Origin: an uncultured Corynebacterium sp.
Lineage (GTDB): Bacteria > Actinomycetota > Actinomycetes > Mycobacteriales > Mycobacteriaceae
Direction of reading: 5' to 3'
Assembly (NCBI RefSeq): GCF_946222985.1
Contig: NZ_CAMIFY010000018.1
Coordinates: 1-43,432, forward strand
DNA: 43,432 nt
Both the position numbers and the translations under genes were made by a program. Positions 32,823 to 41,551 of this stretch are shown here, piece by piece (the stretch's first letter is position 1; the number at the start of each line of letters is the position of its first letter). Under the pieces are notes generated by a model that was not told the origin of the DNA, did no database searches, and saw only the letters and a list, made by a program, of their open reading frames with translations.

Positions 32823-34367
32823 ATGCCCGCGATCGACTCCGCCGCACGCGCCGACAATCAGCCCGTTCTCGACTTCCGCCTCTCCGGCGCGCAGGTCCGC
32901 GTCTCACCGACGTCGTTGACGCTGCGCCGCATCGCGCGGACCCTGGCCACCGACTCCGCGGAGTTCACGACCTCGCTTGACGACGGCGCCACGGTCCCCC
33001 GCCTGACCGAACCCGGCACCCACTTGCCGGGTCGCCTCGAACTCGGCGGCCTCGGCGGTGAGGCGCCCGAGGTGCGCGTCACCCCGTCGACGCTGGCCGC
33101 CGCACGCGCCCTCGTCGACGTCCTCGGCGCCTCCGACGCCGCGGCCCGCGCCGAGGCGCTGGCGACGGCGGCCGATTCCGGCACGCCCGGCATTACGGCG
33201 GTCGACGACGCCGACGGTGGCGCCACCGACGGCGCCGATGCCGGCGCGTTCGCCCCCTCCCCCGCGTCCCCGGCCGCCGCGGCGTCGGAATCCCCGGCCA
33301 CCGCGTCTCACGGTGCCCCGGGAGCCCCCGCCGCACCTCCGCGCGAATCGACCCTGCCGACGCTGCCCGCGCAGCCGGACTTCTACGCCTTCGACGTCGA
33401 GACGGCCAACGCCGACGAAGGGTCGATCATCCAGTTCGGCATCGCCGCCGTGCACGACGGCGAGTTCACCGAATCCTGGTCGTGGCCGTGCCGCCCGCCG
33501 GCCGGCCTCGAGCAATTCGACGAAGACAACATCGCCATCCACGGCATCCGCCCCTCGGACGTCGCCACCGCGCCGACGTTCGCCGAGCGGCTCGACGATT
33601 TCGCGGCCCTCGTCGACGGCACGCCCGTGGTGGCGCACAACGCCAAGTTCGATTTCACCGCCCTGCAGCGCGCCTGCCGTGCGGCCGGGGTCGACGTGCC
33701 CGACGTCGCCTTCGCGTGCACGTTCCGGTGGGCCAAGCGCATCGGGTTGAAGGTGGAGAACTACCGCTTGCCCACCCTGGCCGCCGAAGCCGGCGCCGAC
33801 GGCTTCGACCATCACGACGCCGCCGCCGACGCCGTCGCCTGCGCGAAGGTCGCGTTGTGGTTGATGAAGGAACACCCCGGGGCCGACGTCACCTTCGACC
33901 CGATCCGCTACTCGGAGAATCTGGGCATGGAGGCGGGGATGCTCTTCGGTTCCACGCTGCTGCAGATGCGCATCGTGGGCGATTCGGCGGTCGATGGCGG
34001 CGGCGCACCGAAACGTCGTCAAGCTCGACGGGCCAAATGGGACGCGGCGAAAACTCCCGACGTCGTCCCCGAGCGAAACGAAGACGCCGATCCCGACGGC
34101 CTGCTCTTCGGCCAGAACGTCACGCTCACGGGCGATTTCGCACCCTACGACAAGGGCCGGTTGTGGGAACTCATCGCGGACGCGGGTGCGACCGTCGGCA
34201 AGAACACCACCAAGAAAACGACGATTCTCGTCGCCGGTCCGTGGGATTCGGTCACGTCGAAGGAAAAGAAGGCTCGCGAATACATCGAGAAGGGCCAGAA
34301 CATCGAAATTTGGGACGAAAAGCAGCTGTTCAAGGCATTGGAATTGACCGAAGAGCCGCCCTTCTGA
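32823..34367 (+). CDS. DEDDh exonuclease (DnaQ-like) with C-terminal BRCT domain
   Basis: A 514-residue multidomain protein. Residues 1-110 are a conserved actinobacterial N-terminal part of unknown role. Residues about 115-175 are an Ala/Pro/Ser linker. The 3'-5' exonuclease domain (about 180-360) has the DEDDh residues in YAFDVETAN, AHNAKFDFTAL and HHDAAADAVAC. A basic linker follows (KRRQARRAKW), then a BRCT domain from about 418 (LLFGQNVTLTGDFAPYDKG, GKNTTKKTTILVAG). The layout suggests a DNA-repair or replication exonuclease recruited by phosphopeptides or DNA ends. It is not the replicative epsilon subunit by length. The frame extends to 32751, but ATG 32823 fits the TAGGCT box. A promoter and a palindrome lie upstream. 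Confidence 0.87.
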   Translation: MPAIDSAARADNQPVLDFRLSGAQVRVSPTSLTLRRIARTLATDSAEFTTSLDDGATVPRLTEPGTHLPGRLELGGLGGEAPEVRVTPSTLAAARALVDVLGASDAAARAEALATAADSGTPGITAVDDADGGATDGADAGAFAPSPASPAAAASESPATASHGAPGAPAAPPRESTLPTLPAQPDFYAFDVETANADEGSIIQFGIAAVHDGEFTESWSWPCRPPAGLEQFDEDNIAIHGIRPSDVATAPTFAERLDDFAALVDGTPVVAHNAKFDFTALQRACRAAGVDVPDVAFACTFRWAKRIGLKVENYRLPTLAAEAGADGFDHHDAAADAVACAKVALWLMKEHPGADVTFDPIRYSENLGMEAGMLFGSTLLQMRIVGDSAVDGGGAPKRRQARRAKWDAAKTPDVVPERNEDADPDGLLFGQNVTLTGDFAPYDKGRLWELIADAGATVGKNTTKKTTILVAGPWDSVTSKEKKAREYIEKGQNIEIWDEKQLFKALELTEEPPF

Positions 34368-34412
34368 TTTTTCGGGCCACCCCTTTTCCCGTGCGTTGCA
34401 TCCCCCGCCCGA

Positions 34413-34442
34413 TTGCAATGGCACTCGCATTCGGCCGATAAT
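34413..34442 (+). promoter_or_regulatory. Putative promoter of the surface-protein gene
   Basis: TTGCAA (34413-34418), an 18-base spacer and GATAAT (34437-34442), both one or two bases from consensus. The start would be near 34449, giving a leader of about 73 bases in an AT-rich stretch. Confidence 0.5.
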
Positions 34443-34521
34443 GAACGCAGAATTTACGTTCCACCGGCGAACATTTTAACGCCTCAATGGCTCATCGCCA
34501 CCAGGGAAGGCCTATAACCGC

Positions 34522-37500
34522 ATGGGAACTCGGAGCATCACGTCATCCGGTCGACTGGCACGGACGCTCTTCGCGTTGGCCTTTACGCTGATCCTCGCCC
34601 TGTCGATGATCGCGGTCGTGGCGCCGCCCGCCACGGCGCAGGACGGCGCGGGCCCTGCGGCCGACGTCGAGGCCCCCGTTCCGGTGCCCACCGACGACGA
34701 TGCGGAGGCCCCCGACCCCGGCGACCAAACCGGGGATTCCCCCGCCGCCCCGCCGCGCCCCGAAGCTCCGCCCGCCGCCGAAGCCCCCGCGCCCCCGCCG
34801 CCGGCGCAGGCCCCGCCCGCCGAAGAACCGCCCGCCGAGGCTCCCGCGGAACCGGAGGCGCCGCCCGCCGAGGAACCGCCCGCGGCCCCCGCCCAGCAAC
34901 AGGGCCCCAACGTCACCTACGGCATCACCGACGCCGGCACGGTGAAGATGTCGCAGCCGCTCAACTGGACGCTGGGCATGACCTGCAACGAGCCCGGCGG
35001 ATGCGACGGCATGGTGCTGACCATGGAACTGCCGGAGGACATCCTCCGCCAGAACACCATGACCTTCCCCTCCCAGAGCGGGCCCGGCCTCGCCTACACG
35101 GTCACCCGCAACGGACGCATCGTCACGGTTCGTTTCTCAGACTTCGACACCAACCGGTCCTTCAACCAGGTCATCCCCATGCGCACGACCGACCACTACT
35201 GGTCCGTCGGCGAGAAGACCATCTCGCACAGCATCACCCTCGACGGCCGGACGAGCCCGACCCAGGTCTCCCGCGGGTACGTCACCGGCGACGTGGACAG
35301 TTGGGTGCGCAAGAGGGTCGTCACCCCGGGCCCGTACTACGCGGGCCAGCTGATCACCTACGAAGTCGGCATCGAGCGCAAGCAGGGCGTCGACCTGACC
35401 GGCATGAACGCCACGTACGTCGACACGTTGCCCGAGGGCGTCGAATTCGTCGACTTCGTCGCCGAGGACACCTACGATCCTCCGCTCCGCGGCATGGACA
35501 ACACGAATCTGAAGACCGCCACGCAGGCCCAGCGGGAGGAACAACGCCCGTACGTCCACGAAGACGGCCAGATCACCACCACGATCAACGACTACAACGA
35601 CCTCTCCGCGCGCTGGACCCGCTACCCCAGGTACCAGTACCGGGTTCGCGTGCTCGATCCCCCGATCGGGCAGCCGGTCGCCAACACCGTCGAGCAGACC
35701 AGCTGCACCCTGGTCCACACCGACGTCGAGTGCGGCCCCCAGGAACACCGCACGGCCACGGCGCAGTTCACCCCGGCGGCGCGACCGCAGGGCGGCACCT
35801 TCGGCAAGCAGACGTCACTGGGCTACCGCATCGGTTCCGGCACCCGCGAGGCCGGATACAACATCACCTACACCAATTCCGGCGACGAACCGGTCGACGT
35901 CACCTTCAACGACGCGCCGCGCGCCAACTCCTACTGGGATCCGTACCAGTTGACGCTGGTCTCCGCCGAGGACGTCAACGCCCGGCAACACGACATGACC
36001 GTCGAGTACTTCGAGAACCGGGAGTTTTCGGGCGACGCGACCTCGGTGGTCTCCGTCGACGACGCGGGGGCCGGCACCGTCTTCCCCGCCGATGAGCCCC
36101 GCGAACTGGACGATCCGCTCGGCGAGACGAAATACAAGTCGGTGCGGATCACCGTGAACGACGTCCAACCCGGTGAAACCATCACGATGAAGCTCGACGG
36201 CCGCTTCTTCATCCCCGTGAACCAGTACCGGCCCGACGGCGCGGCGACGATCTACGACTCGTACAACACCTTGACCGTCGACGTCGACGGCACGCCGATC
36301 CCGACCAGCGCCACCAACCCCGCACCGCGGGTCGTCCAGCCGTTCTACCGGCTGACCCGCAATCCCCCGCGTGCGACCGGTGCGGTGTCCACCACCTACG
36401 ACTCGGCCGCACAGAAGGGCACCGTCAACATCGGCCTCGGCGGAAGCGATGAACCCCGCCCCGAGGGCTACTTCTTCCTGCCCAAGGGATTCACGTTCGG
36501 GGACACCGTCACTCCGCGGTCGCCGTGGTGGGCCGGTGATTCGAACAGGGCCTGCCCCTACCTGCCCGACCAGTACATCTTCACCCGCGTCTCCGAAGAG
36601 GAGTTCCCCGCCGCCGAACGCCCGGTCGGCGTCGGTGAAATCCTGCACGTCCGGATCGTCGGCGACGCCACCCCCGGCCGCGGCACCAACCCCGGCGGCT
36701 GCGAGATCCCGATCGACTTCACCACCGACGGCTCCGCCGTGCGCGGCACCTACGACAGCCCGAACCTCGACGCCTACGACCCGAACTACGCCTCGCCGAG
36801 GGACGCGCATCTGCCCCGCCCCGAGCTGTGGGTCCGCGACGTCGGCGAGGACGGAACGGTCGTGGCCGTGAAGCCGGAGCGCGAAGGCGACCACGGCCTC
36901 GAGGAGCACTTCGGCCTGGAGCGCACCGACCCCGCCACCATCGGCCAGGACCGCCAGTGGCACATGTCGTCCTCCTCGTTCGTCGTGATCGGCGGCGGCA
37001 ACCTGGGCATCTCGCAGGTGATCTCCGAACATGACGAAATCGCCCCGCCGCTGGGCGACTACGGCCGCTACGATTCCGCCGCGGTCATCGAACGCGGCAC
37101 GTACTCCGTCAACCTCAGCGCGGGTGGCACGCTGCCGATGAACGACGTCGTCGCCTACGACCTCCTGCCGGCCGCGAACCAGAACACGATCAACCCCCGC
37201 AACCCGAACGAGGACGAGCTGTACGAGGAAGCCGGCGGCACGTCGACGATGGTGCCGACGCTGTCGGGTCGACCGACGTTCACCGATCGCACCTCGACGA
37301 ACCCCGGCTACGAGCTGTGGTACTCCCTCAACCCGAACCCGTGCCGTCCCGAAACGACGGCGGCGGTTCCGGGATGCCCGTCCGCGGTGGACGGCGACTT
37401 CAACGCCAACGGCGACTGGATCCTGTGGGATGAATCGGCCCCCGCCGATCCGGCCGCGGTCACGGCCCTGCGCGTGAAGTTCACCGAGCCGCTGACCGGA

Positions 37501-38169
37501 ACGATGACGATGAATCTACCCATGGACGTTCCCGAACTCGCCGTCGACGGCTCCCCCGTCGACGACGGTGACTTCGCGATCAACCGCGCGGTGATCTTCG
37601 GCTACCCCGAGGGCTCGTCGATCCCCCAGATGAACGGCCCGAGCTTCGCCGTCCTCGAGTACCGGCATCCGTCGGCGCCCATCGAGATCACCAAGTACGG
37701 CATCGACGACGACGCCTCGGACCCGACCCCGATCCCCGGCGCCGAGTTCGCCGTCCACGCCGTCAACGAGGACGGATCGCTCGGTGAGGTCATCGACATG
37801 GGATGGGTGCCCGGCGAGGGCGGAACGACGAGGTCGGACGCCACGCTCCACGATGGCCGCTACTTCCTGGTGGAGACGCGGTCGCCGGACGGCTACCAGC
37901 TGCTGCCGCAGCCCATCGCGTTCGAGATGACCCGCGAAGGCGCGGAGTTCGACGCGATGCTGCTCGACCCGGACGCCGATGGCGCCGTCGCGATGGTCAC
38001 GGCCAACGGCGACCGGGACACGATCGTCATCACAGTCGCCGACTTCACCATCGGCGAGCTGCCCTACACGGGCGGTTCCGGAATGGCCGGCTGGGTCCTC
38101 GCGTCCCTGTTGATCGCGGTCGGCGCCATCGGCACCGCGATGGCGTGGCCCGGTTCACGACGAGTCTGA
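34522..38169 (+). CDS. Sortase-anchored surface protein, LPYTG type
   Basis: A 1215-residue secreted protein. The signal peptide has a basic start (TRSITSSGRLART), a hydrophobic core and PPATA-Q cleavage after A39. A Pro/Ala/Glu-rich repeat region (about residues 55-130, EEPPAEAP-type) probably spans the wall. The long middle part (about 130-1050) is beta-rich with Asp/Thr/Tyr-rich sequence, and includes DUF11-like ITYEVGIERKQG and ITYTNSGDEPVDV strands. Residues about 1054-1137 are a SpaA-type domain (IEITKYGIDD, RYFLVETRSPDGYQL). LPYTG at 1180-1184, a hydrophobic helix and SRRV complete a sorting signal. It is likely an adhesin or pilus-like protein. No sortase is in the window. Specific ligand unknown. 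Confidence 0.88.
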   Translation: MGTRSITSSGRLARTLFALAFTLILALSMIAVVAPPATAQDGAGPAADVEAPVPVPTDDDAEAPDPGDQTGDSPAAPPRPEAPPAAEAPAPPPPAQAPPAEEPPAEAPAEPEAPPAEEPPAAPAQQQGPNVTYGITDAGTVKMSQPLNWTLGMTCNEPGGCDGMVLTMELPEDILRQNTMTFPSQSGPGLAYTVTRNGRIVTVRFSDFDTNRSFNQVIPMRTTDHYWSVGEKTISHSITLDGRTSPTQVSRGYVTGDVDSWVRKRVVTPGPYYAGQLITYEVGIERKQGVDLTGMNATYVDTLPEGVEFVDFVAEDTYDPPLRGMDNTNLKTATQAQREEQRPYVHEDGQITTTINDYNDLSARWTRYPRYQYRVRVLDPPIGQPVANTVEQTSCTLVHTDVECGPQEHRTATAQFTPAARPQGGTFGKQTSLGYRIGSGTREAGYNITYTNSGDEPVDVTFNDAPRANSYWDPYQLTLVSAEDVNARQHDMTVEYFENREFSGDATSVVSVDDAGAGTVFPADEPRELDDPLGETKYKSVRITVNDVQPGETITMKLDGRFFIPVNQYRPDGAATIYDSYNTLTVDVDGTPIPTSATNPAPRVVQPFYRLTRNPPRATGAVSTTYDSAAQKGTVNIGLGGSDEPRPEGYFFLPKGFTFGDTVTPRSPWWAGDSNRACPYLPDQYIFTRVSEEEFPAAERPVGVGEILHVRIVGDATPGRGTNPGGCEIPIDFTTDGSAVRGTYDSPNLDAYDPNYASPRDAHLPRPELWVRDVGEDGTVVAVKPEREGDHGLEEHFGLERTDPATIGQDRQWHMSSSSFVVIGGGNLGISQVISEHDEIAPPLGDYGRYDSAAVIERGTYSVNLSAGGTLPMNDVVAYDLLPAANQNTINPRNPNEDELYEEAGGTSTMVPTLSGRPTFTDRTSTNPGYELWYSLNPNPCRPETTAAVPGCPSAVDGDFNANGDWILWDESAPADPAAVTALRVKFTEPLTGTMTMNLPMDVPELAVDGSPVDDGDFAINRAVIFGYPEGSSIPQMNGPSFAVLEYRHPSAPIEITKYGIDDDASDPTPIPGAEFAVHAVNEDGSLGEVIDMGWVPGEGGTTRSDATLHDGRYFLVETRSPDGYQLLPQPIAFEMTREGAEFDAMLLDPDADGAVAMVTANGDRDTIVITVADFTIGELPYTGGSGMAGWVLASLLIAVGAIGTAMAWPGSRRV

Positions 38170-38180
38170 CGGCCAACGCG

Positions 38181-38233
38181 GCGGCGTTCGGCCCACCGGG
38201 GCGGACGGCGGCGTTCGCCCCTCCGGGGCGGAT
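38181..38233. repeat. Two 26-base tandem repeats after the surface-protein gene
   Basis: Copies at 38181-38206 and 38208-38233 match at 23 of 26 positions (GCGGCGTTCG opening, CCGGGGCGGA closing). The 250-base gap to the next gene holds nothing else I can name. Confidence 0.8.
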
Positions 38234-38419
38234 GCCGCCGCACGCCGCGGTGGGCATCGCGCGCCGGGGTGGGCGTTGAACCCGTCCACCACGGTTCTCC
38301 TTCCCCGCTCTCCTCCCCGATTCACCCCCATTATCCACCCCCGGAAAATTCGGTGGAACCGCCCCGGGCTGCGGCGCGTCCAATCACGTGACATCGTCCC
38401 CCATGCAGGAGGTCCACAC

Positions 38420-39049
38420 GTGCACAGGCCCGTCCCCGAACTCCGTCCCGCAACCTGGCTGACCACCGCACCCGCAGACGTCGATTGGCGCGACGCGGGC
38501 GGCGGACTGGTCGGCGTCGTCTCCGAACCCGGATACGGGGTCGAGGCCGCGGCGCGAGTGCTGATGGAGCGTCACATCGCGGAAGGCCGATTGCACGTGA
38601 CCGCGCGACCGGCCGCCGCCGTCACCGGGTCGAGCGAGACGGGGTTGGACCGTGGGCTGCAGATCGGCTCCCCCGCCACGCGACCGACGGGATGGTTGGC
38701 GGAGGTGAGCCCGCTGCTGGAGATCGACTGGCATCTGCGCCGTCTCTTCCGCGATCGGCCGGTGTACTTCCCGGCCGCCGTCGACCAGGTGCTCGCCATG
38801 CCCGCCTCGTCGGATCTGACGCGGGCCTACGCCTGGGCCGCGCGGACGTGGCGGACCGCGGCCGGCCCGGTCTCGCCCCTGGCGCTGACGCTCGGGGACG
38901 ACCGGCTGGCGGTGCACGCCCCCGACGAACGTCGCGCCGAGCACCGCGGCCACCGCGCCGCCGTCCTCCTCGTCGCGGGGCACCACCTTCCCGAATCCCA
39001 CTACGATGGGTTCGATGCCTCCGCCTCGGCGCGCGTCTCCGCCCGGTGA
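38420..39049 (+). CDS. Conserved hypothetical protein upstream of treY
   Basis: A 209-residue soluble protein with no signal peptide or membrane segment that I can see. GTG 38420 is preceded by AGGAGG at 7 bases, the best ribosome binding site in the window, so the longer open frame from 38276 is rejected. It has a regular alpha/beta look with ATWLTTAPADVDWRDA at the start, TGWLAEVSPLLEIDWHLRRL in the middle and a C-terminal ADDRRAEHRGHRA-like helix. No catalytic motif is recognised. It is 71 bases before treY on the same strand, so it could share its transcript. I cannot name a function. Confidence 0.7.
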   Translation: MHRPVPELRPATWLTTAPADVDWRDAGGGLVGVVSEPGYGVEAAARVLMERHIAEGRLHVTARPAAAVTGSSETGLDRGLQIGSPATRPTGWLAEVSPLLEIDWHLRRLFRDRPVYFPAAVDQVLAMPASSDLTRAYAWAARTWRTAAGPVSPLALTLGDDRLAVHAPDERRAEHRGHRAAVLLVAGHHLPESHYDGFDASASARVSAR

Positions 39050-39120
39050 CCCGGGTGACGCGCCGGCGCCGGGCGGAGGCGGCACCAGCGACGAACCAGA
39101 AAGGCACGTGACCGGGTTCC

Positions 39121-41529
39121 ATGAAGCGACTCCCCATCACCTCCACCTACCGACTCCAGCTCCGAGGGCCCAAGGCGGATGAAGATGGCCGGGCGTTCAC
39201 CTTCGCCGACGCCGAAGCGCAGGTCCCCTACCTCGCCGATCTGGGCATCTCGCACCTGTACCTCTCCCCGATCCTGTCGGCCGTCCCGGATTCCAACCAC
39301 GGCTACGACGTGATCGATCCGACGACGGTCAACCCGGAGCTCGGCGGCATGGAGGGCCTGCAGTCCCTGGCGGAGGCCGCGCACGCGGCGGGTCTGGGCA
39401 TCATCATCGACCTGGTGCCCAATCACCTCGGCGTCGAGGACCCGCAGCTCAACGAGTGGTGGTGGGACGTGCTCACCCACGGGCGGGATTCCCAGTTCGA
39501 GCCGTACTTCGACATCGACTGGCACGAGGACAACGGCGCCGGGGGCAAGATGGGCCTGCCGGTGCTGGGTTCCCCCGACGACCTGGACAAGCTGGAGATC
39601 GACCGCTCCGGCGACGAGCCGCTGCTGCGCTACTACGACAACGTCTATCCCCTGCGTCCCGGCACCGAAGAGGGCAGCCCGCAGGAGATCCACGACCGCC
39701 AGTCCTACCGCCTGATGTACTGGCGCGACGGCGTGATCGGCTACCGCCGGTTCTTCTCCGTCAACGGCCTGGCCGGCATCCGGCAGGAGAACCCGGTCGT
39801 CTTCGAGCACACGCATCGCATCGTCCGCGAGCTGCTCGCCGCCGACATCATCGACGGCGTGCGCATCGACCACCCGGACGGCCTGTCCGATCCCTTCGGC
39901 TACCTCTCCGAGCTGCGCCGTCTGCTCGGCGACGACAAGTGGCTGATCATCGAGAAGATCCTCGGCGCCACCGAACCGCTCGATCCCCGCCTGCAGGTCG
40001 ACGGCACGACCGGCTACGACGCGCTGCGGGAGTTCGACAACGTGTTCATGAACCGCGAATCCCGCGACGCGATGAGCATGCTCGCGCTGCAGGAGTCGGG
40101 CTCGACGTGGGACAAGTCCGCCGTCCACGCCACCGAGCGCGAACTCAAGCGCGACGTCGCCGCCCACGAACTGGCCACCGAGGTGCGCCGCCTGGCCCTG
40201 GCCCTGCGCCGCGACAACTGGTCGACCGCCGGCGACAACGTCACCGAAGAAGAGCTCACCGACACCATCTGCGAGCTCGTCGCCGCGATGCCGGTCTACC
40301 GCGCCGACTACGTGTCCCTGTCGCGCGTGACGTCGTCGGTCATCCAGCAGATGGCCGCCCGGTTCCCCTCCCGCGTCTTCGCCCTCGACCTCATCGCCGC
40401 CGGCCTGGTCGCCCAGGGTGAGGCCGCCACCCGCTTCGCGCAGGTCTGTGGTGCGGTGATGGCCAAGGGCGTCGAGGACACGACCTTCTACCGGGCCTGC
40501 CGCCTGATCAGCCTCAACGAGGTCGGCGGGGACCCGGGCCGGTACGGCATGTCCGCCGCCGAGTTCCACCTGCTGCAGTCCGAGCGTGCGCGCCTGTGGC
40601 CGCGCACGATGACCGGGTTGTCCACCCACGACACCAAGCGCGGCGAGGACGTCCGCGCGCGGATCATCCAGCTGTCGGACATCGCCGGCGATTGGGCCGA
40701 GAAGGTCCGCGACTGGACCGCGGTCACCCCGCCGCCGGACGGCGCCACCGGCTACTTCCTGCTGCAGAACATCATCGGCGTGTGGCCGGCCGACGGCGAG
40801 ATCACCGAGGAGCTGCGCGAGCGCCTCCACGCCTACGCCGAAAAGGCGATGCGCGAGGCCAGCGTCCACACCACCTGGACCGAGCAAAACGAGGACTTCG
40901 AGCTGCGCGTCATGCACTGGATCGACGCGCTTCTCGACGGCCCGCTGCGCGACCGCATCACCGAGTTCGTCCAGACGCTCGACCCGGCCGCGCGAGTGAC
41001 CAGCTGGTCGCGCAAACTGCTTCAGCTCACCGGGCCCGGCATCCCGGACACCTACCAGGGCACCGAGTTCCTCGAGGACTCGCTGGTCGACCCCGACAAC
41101 CGCCGGTTCGTCGATTACGACGCCCGTTCCCGCGCTCTCGACCGGGTCCGTCGCGGAGAGGTCGACGCCGAGGACGGCGACGTCGTCAAGCTCATGGTCA
41201 CCCATCACGCCCTGACGCTGCGCAACGAGCGTCCCGACTCCTTCGTCGGCGGCACCTACCAGCCGGTGTTCGCCGAGGGCTCCGGCGAGCGCTACCTGGT
41301 CGGGTCGGCGCGCGGGCCGGTCGACGGTGACCAGGACGTCATCACGCTGGTCACGCGCCGGCAGATCGGCCTGGAGCGCGACGGCGGGTGGGGCGACACG
41401 ACCATCACGCTGCCCGAGGGCATCTGGACCGACCGATTCACCGGCAACGCCTGGTCGGGCACGGTGACCGTCGCCGCGATGTTCGGCACGTACCCGGTGG
41501 CGCTGCTCGTCGCCGACGACGAGGCGTAG
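39121..41529 (+). CDS. treY: Maltooligosyl trehalose synthase
   Basis: GH13 enzyme that turns the reducing-end maltose unit of maltooligosaccharides into a trehalose unit; TreZ then releases trehalose. The 802-residue protein has STYRLQLRG at the start, SHLYLSPILSAVPDSNHGYD, the LGIIIDLVPNHLGVEDPQLN metal region, the nucleophile in GVRIDHPDGLSDPFG, WLIIEKILGATEPL with the acid, LSTHDTKRGEDVRAR and DTYQGTEFLEDSLVDPDNRR. Length is normal. ATG 39121 begins right at the homology. GlgX (30045) feeds this pathway. The next gene, relS, starts 22 bases later. Confidence 0.97.
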   Translation: MKRLPITSTYRLQLRGPKADEDGRAFTFADAEAQVPYLADLGISHLYLSPILSAVPDSNHGYDVIDPTTVNPELGGMEGLQSLAEAAHAAGLGIIIDLVPNHLGVEDPQLNEWWWDVLTHGRDSQFEPYFDIDWHEDNGAGGKMGLPVLGSPDDLDKLEIDRSGDEPLLRYYDNVYPLRPGTEEGSPQEIHDRQSYRLMYWRDGVIGYRRFFSVNGLAGIRQENPVVFEHTHRIVRELLAADIIDGVRIDHPDGLSDPFGYLSELRRLLGDDKWLIIEKILGATEPLDPRLQVDGTTGYDALREFDNVFMNRESRDAMSMLALQESGSTWDKSAVHATERELKRDVAAHELATEVRRLALALRRDNWSTAGDNVTEEELTDTICELVAAMPVYRADYVSLSRVTSSVIQQMAARFPSRVFALDLIAAGLVAQGEAATRFAQVCGAVMAKGVEDTTFYRACRLISLNEVGGDPGRYGMSAAEFHLLQSERARLWPRTMTGLSTHDTKRGEDVRARIIQLSDIAGDWAEKVRDWTAVTPPPDGATGYFLLQNIIGVWPADGEITEELRERLHAYAEKAMREASVHTTWTEQNEDFELRVMHWIDALLDGPLRDRITEFVQTLDPAARVTSWSRKLLQLTGPGIPDTYQGTEFLEDSLVDPDNRRFVDYDARSRALDRVRRGEVDAEDGDVVKLMVTHHALTLRNERPDSFVGGTYQPVFAEGSGERYLVGSARGPVDGDQDVITLVTRRQIGLERDGGWGDTTITLPEGIWTDRFTGNAWSGTVTVAAMFGTYPVALLVADDEA

Positions 41530-41551
41530 GCGGCGGAGGGAGGCACCACCG

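Noticed and set aside
38170..38419. A sortase or a mobile-element remnant after the surface-protein gene
   Set aside because: No sortase TLxTC motif, transposase or terminal inverted repeats were seen. Only a tandem repeat and the next ribosome site are there.
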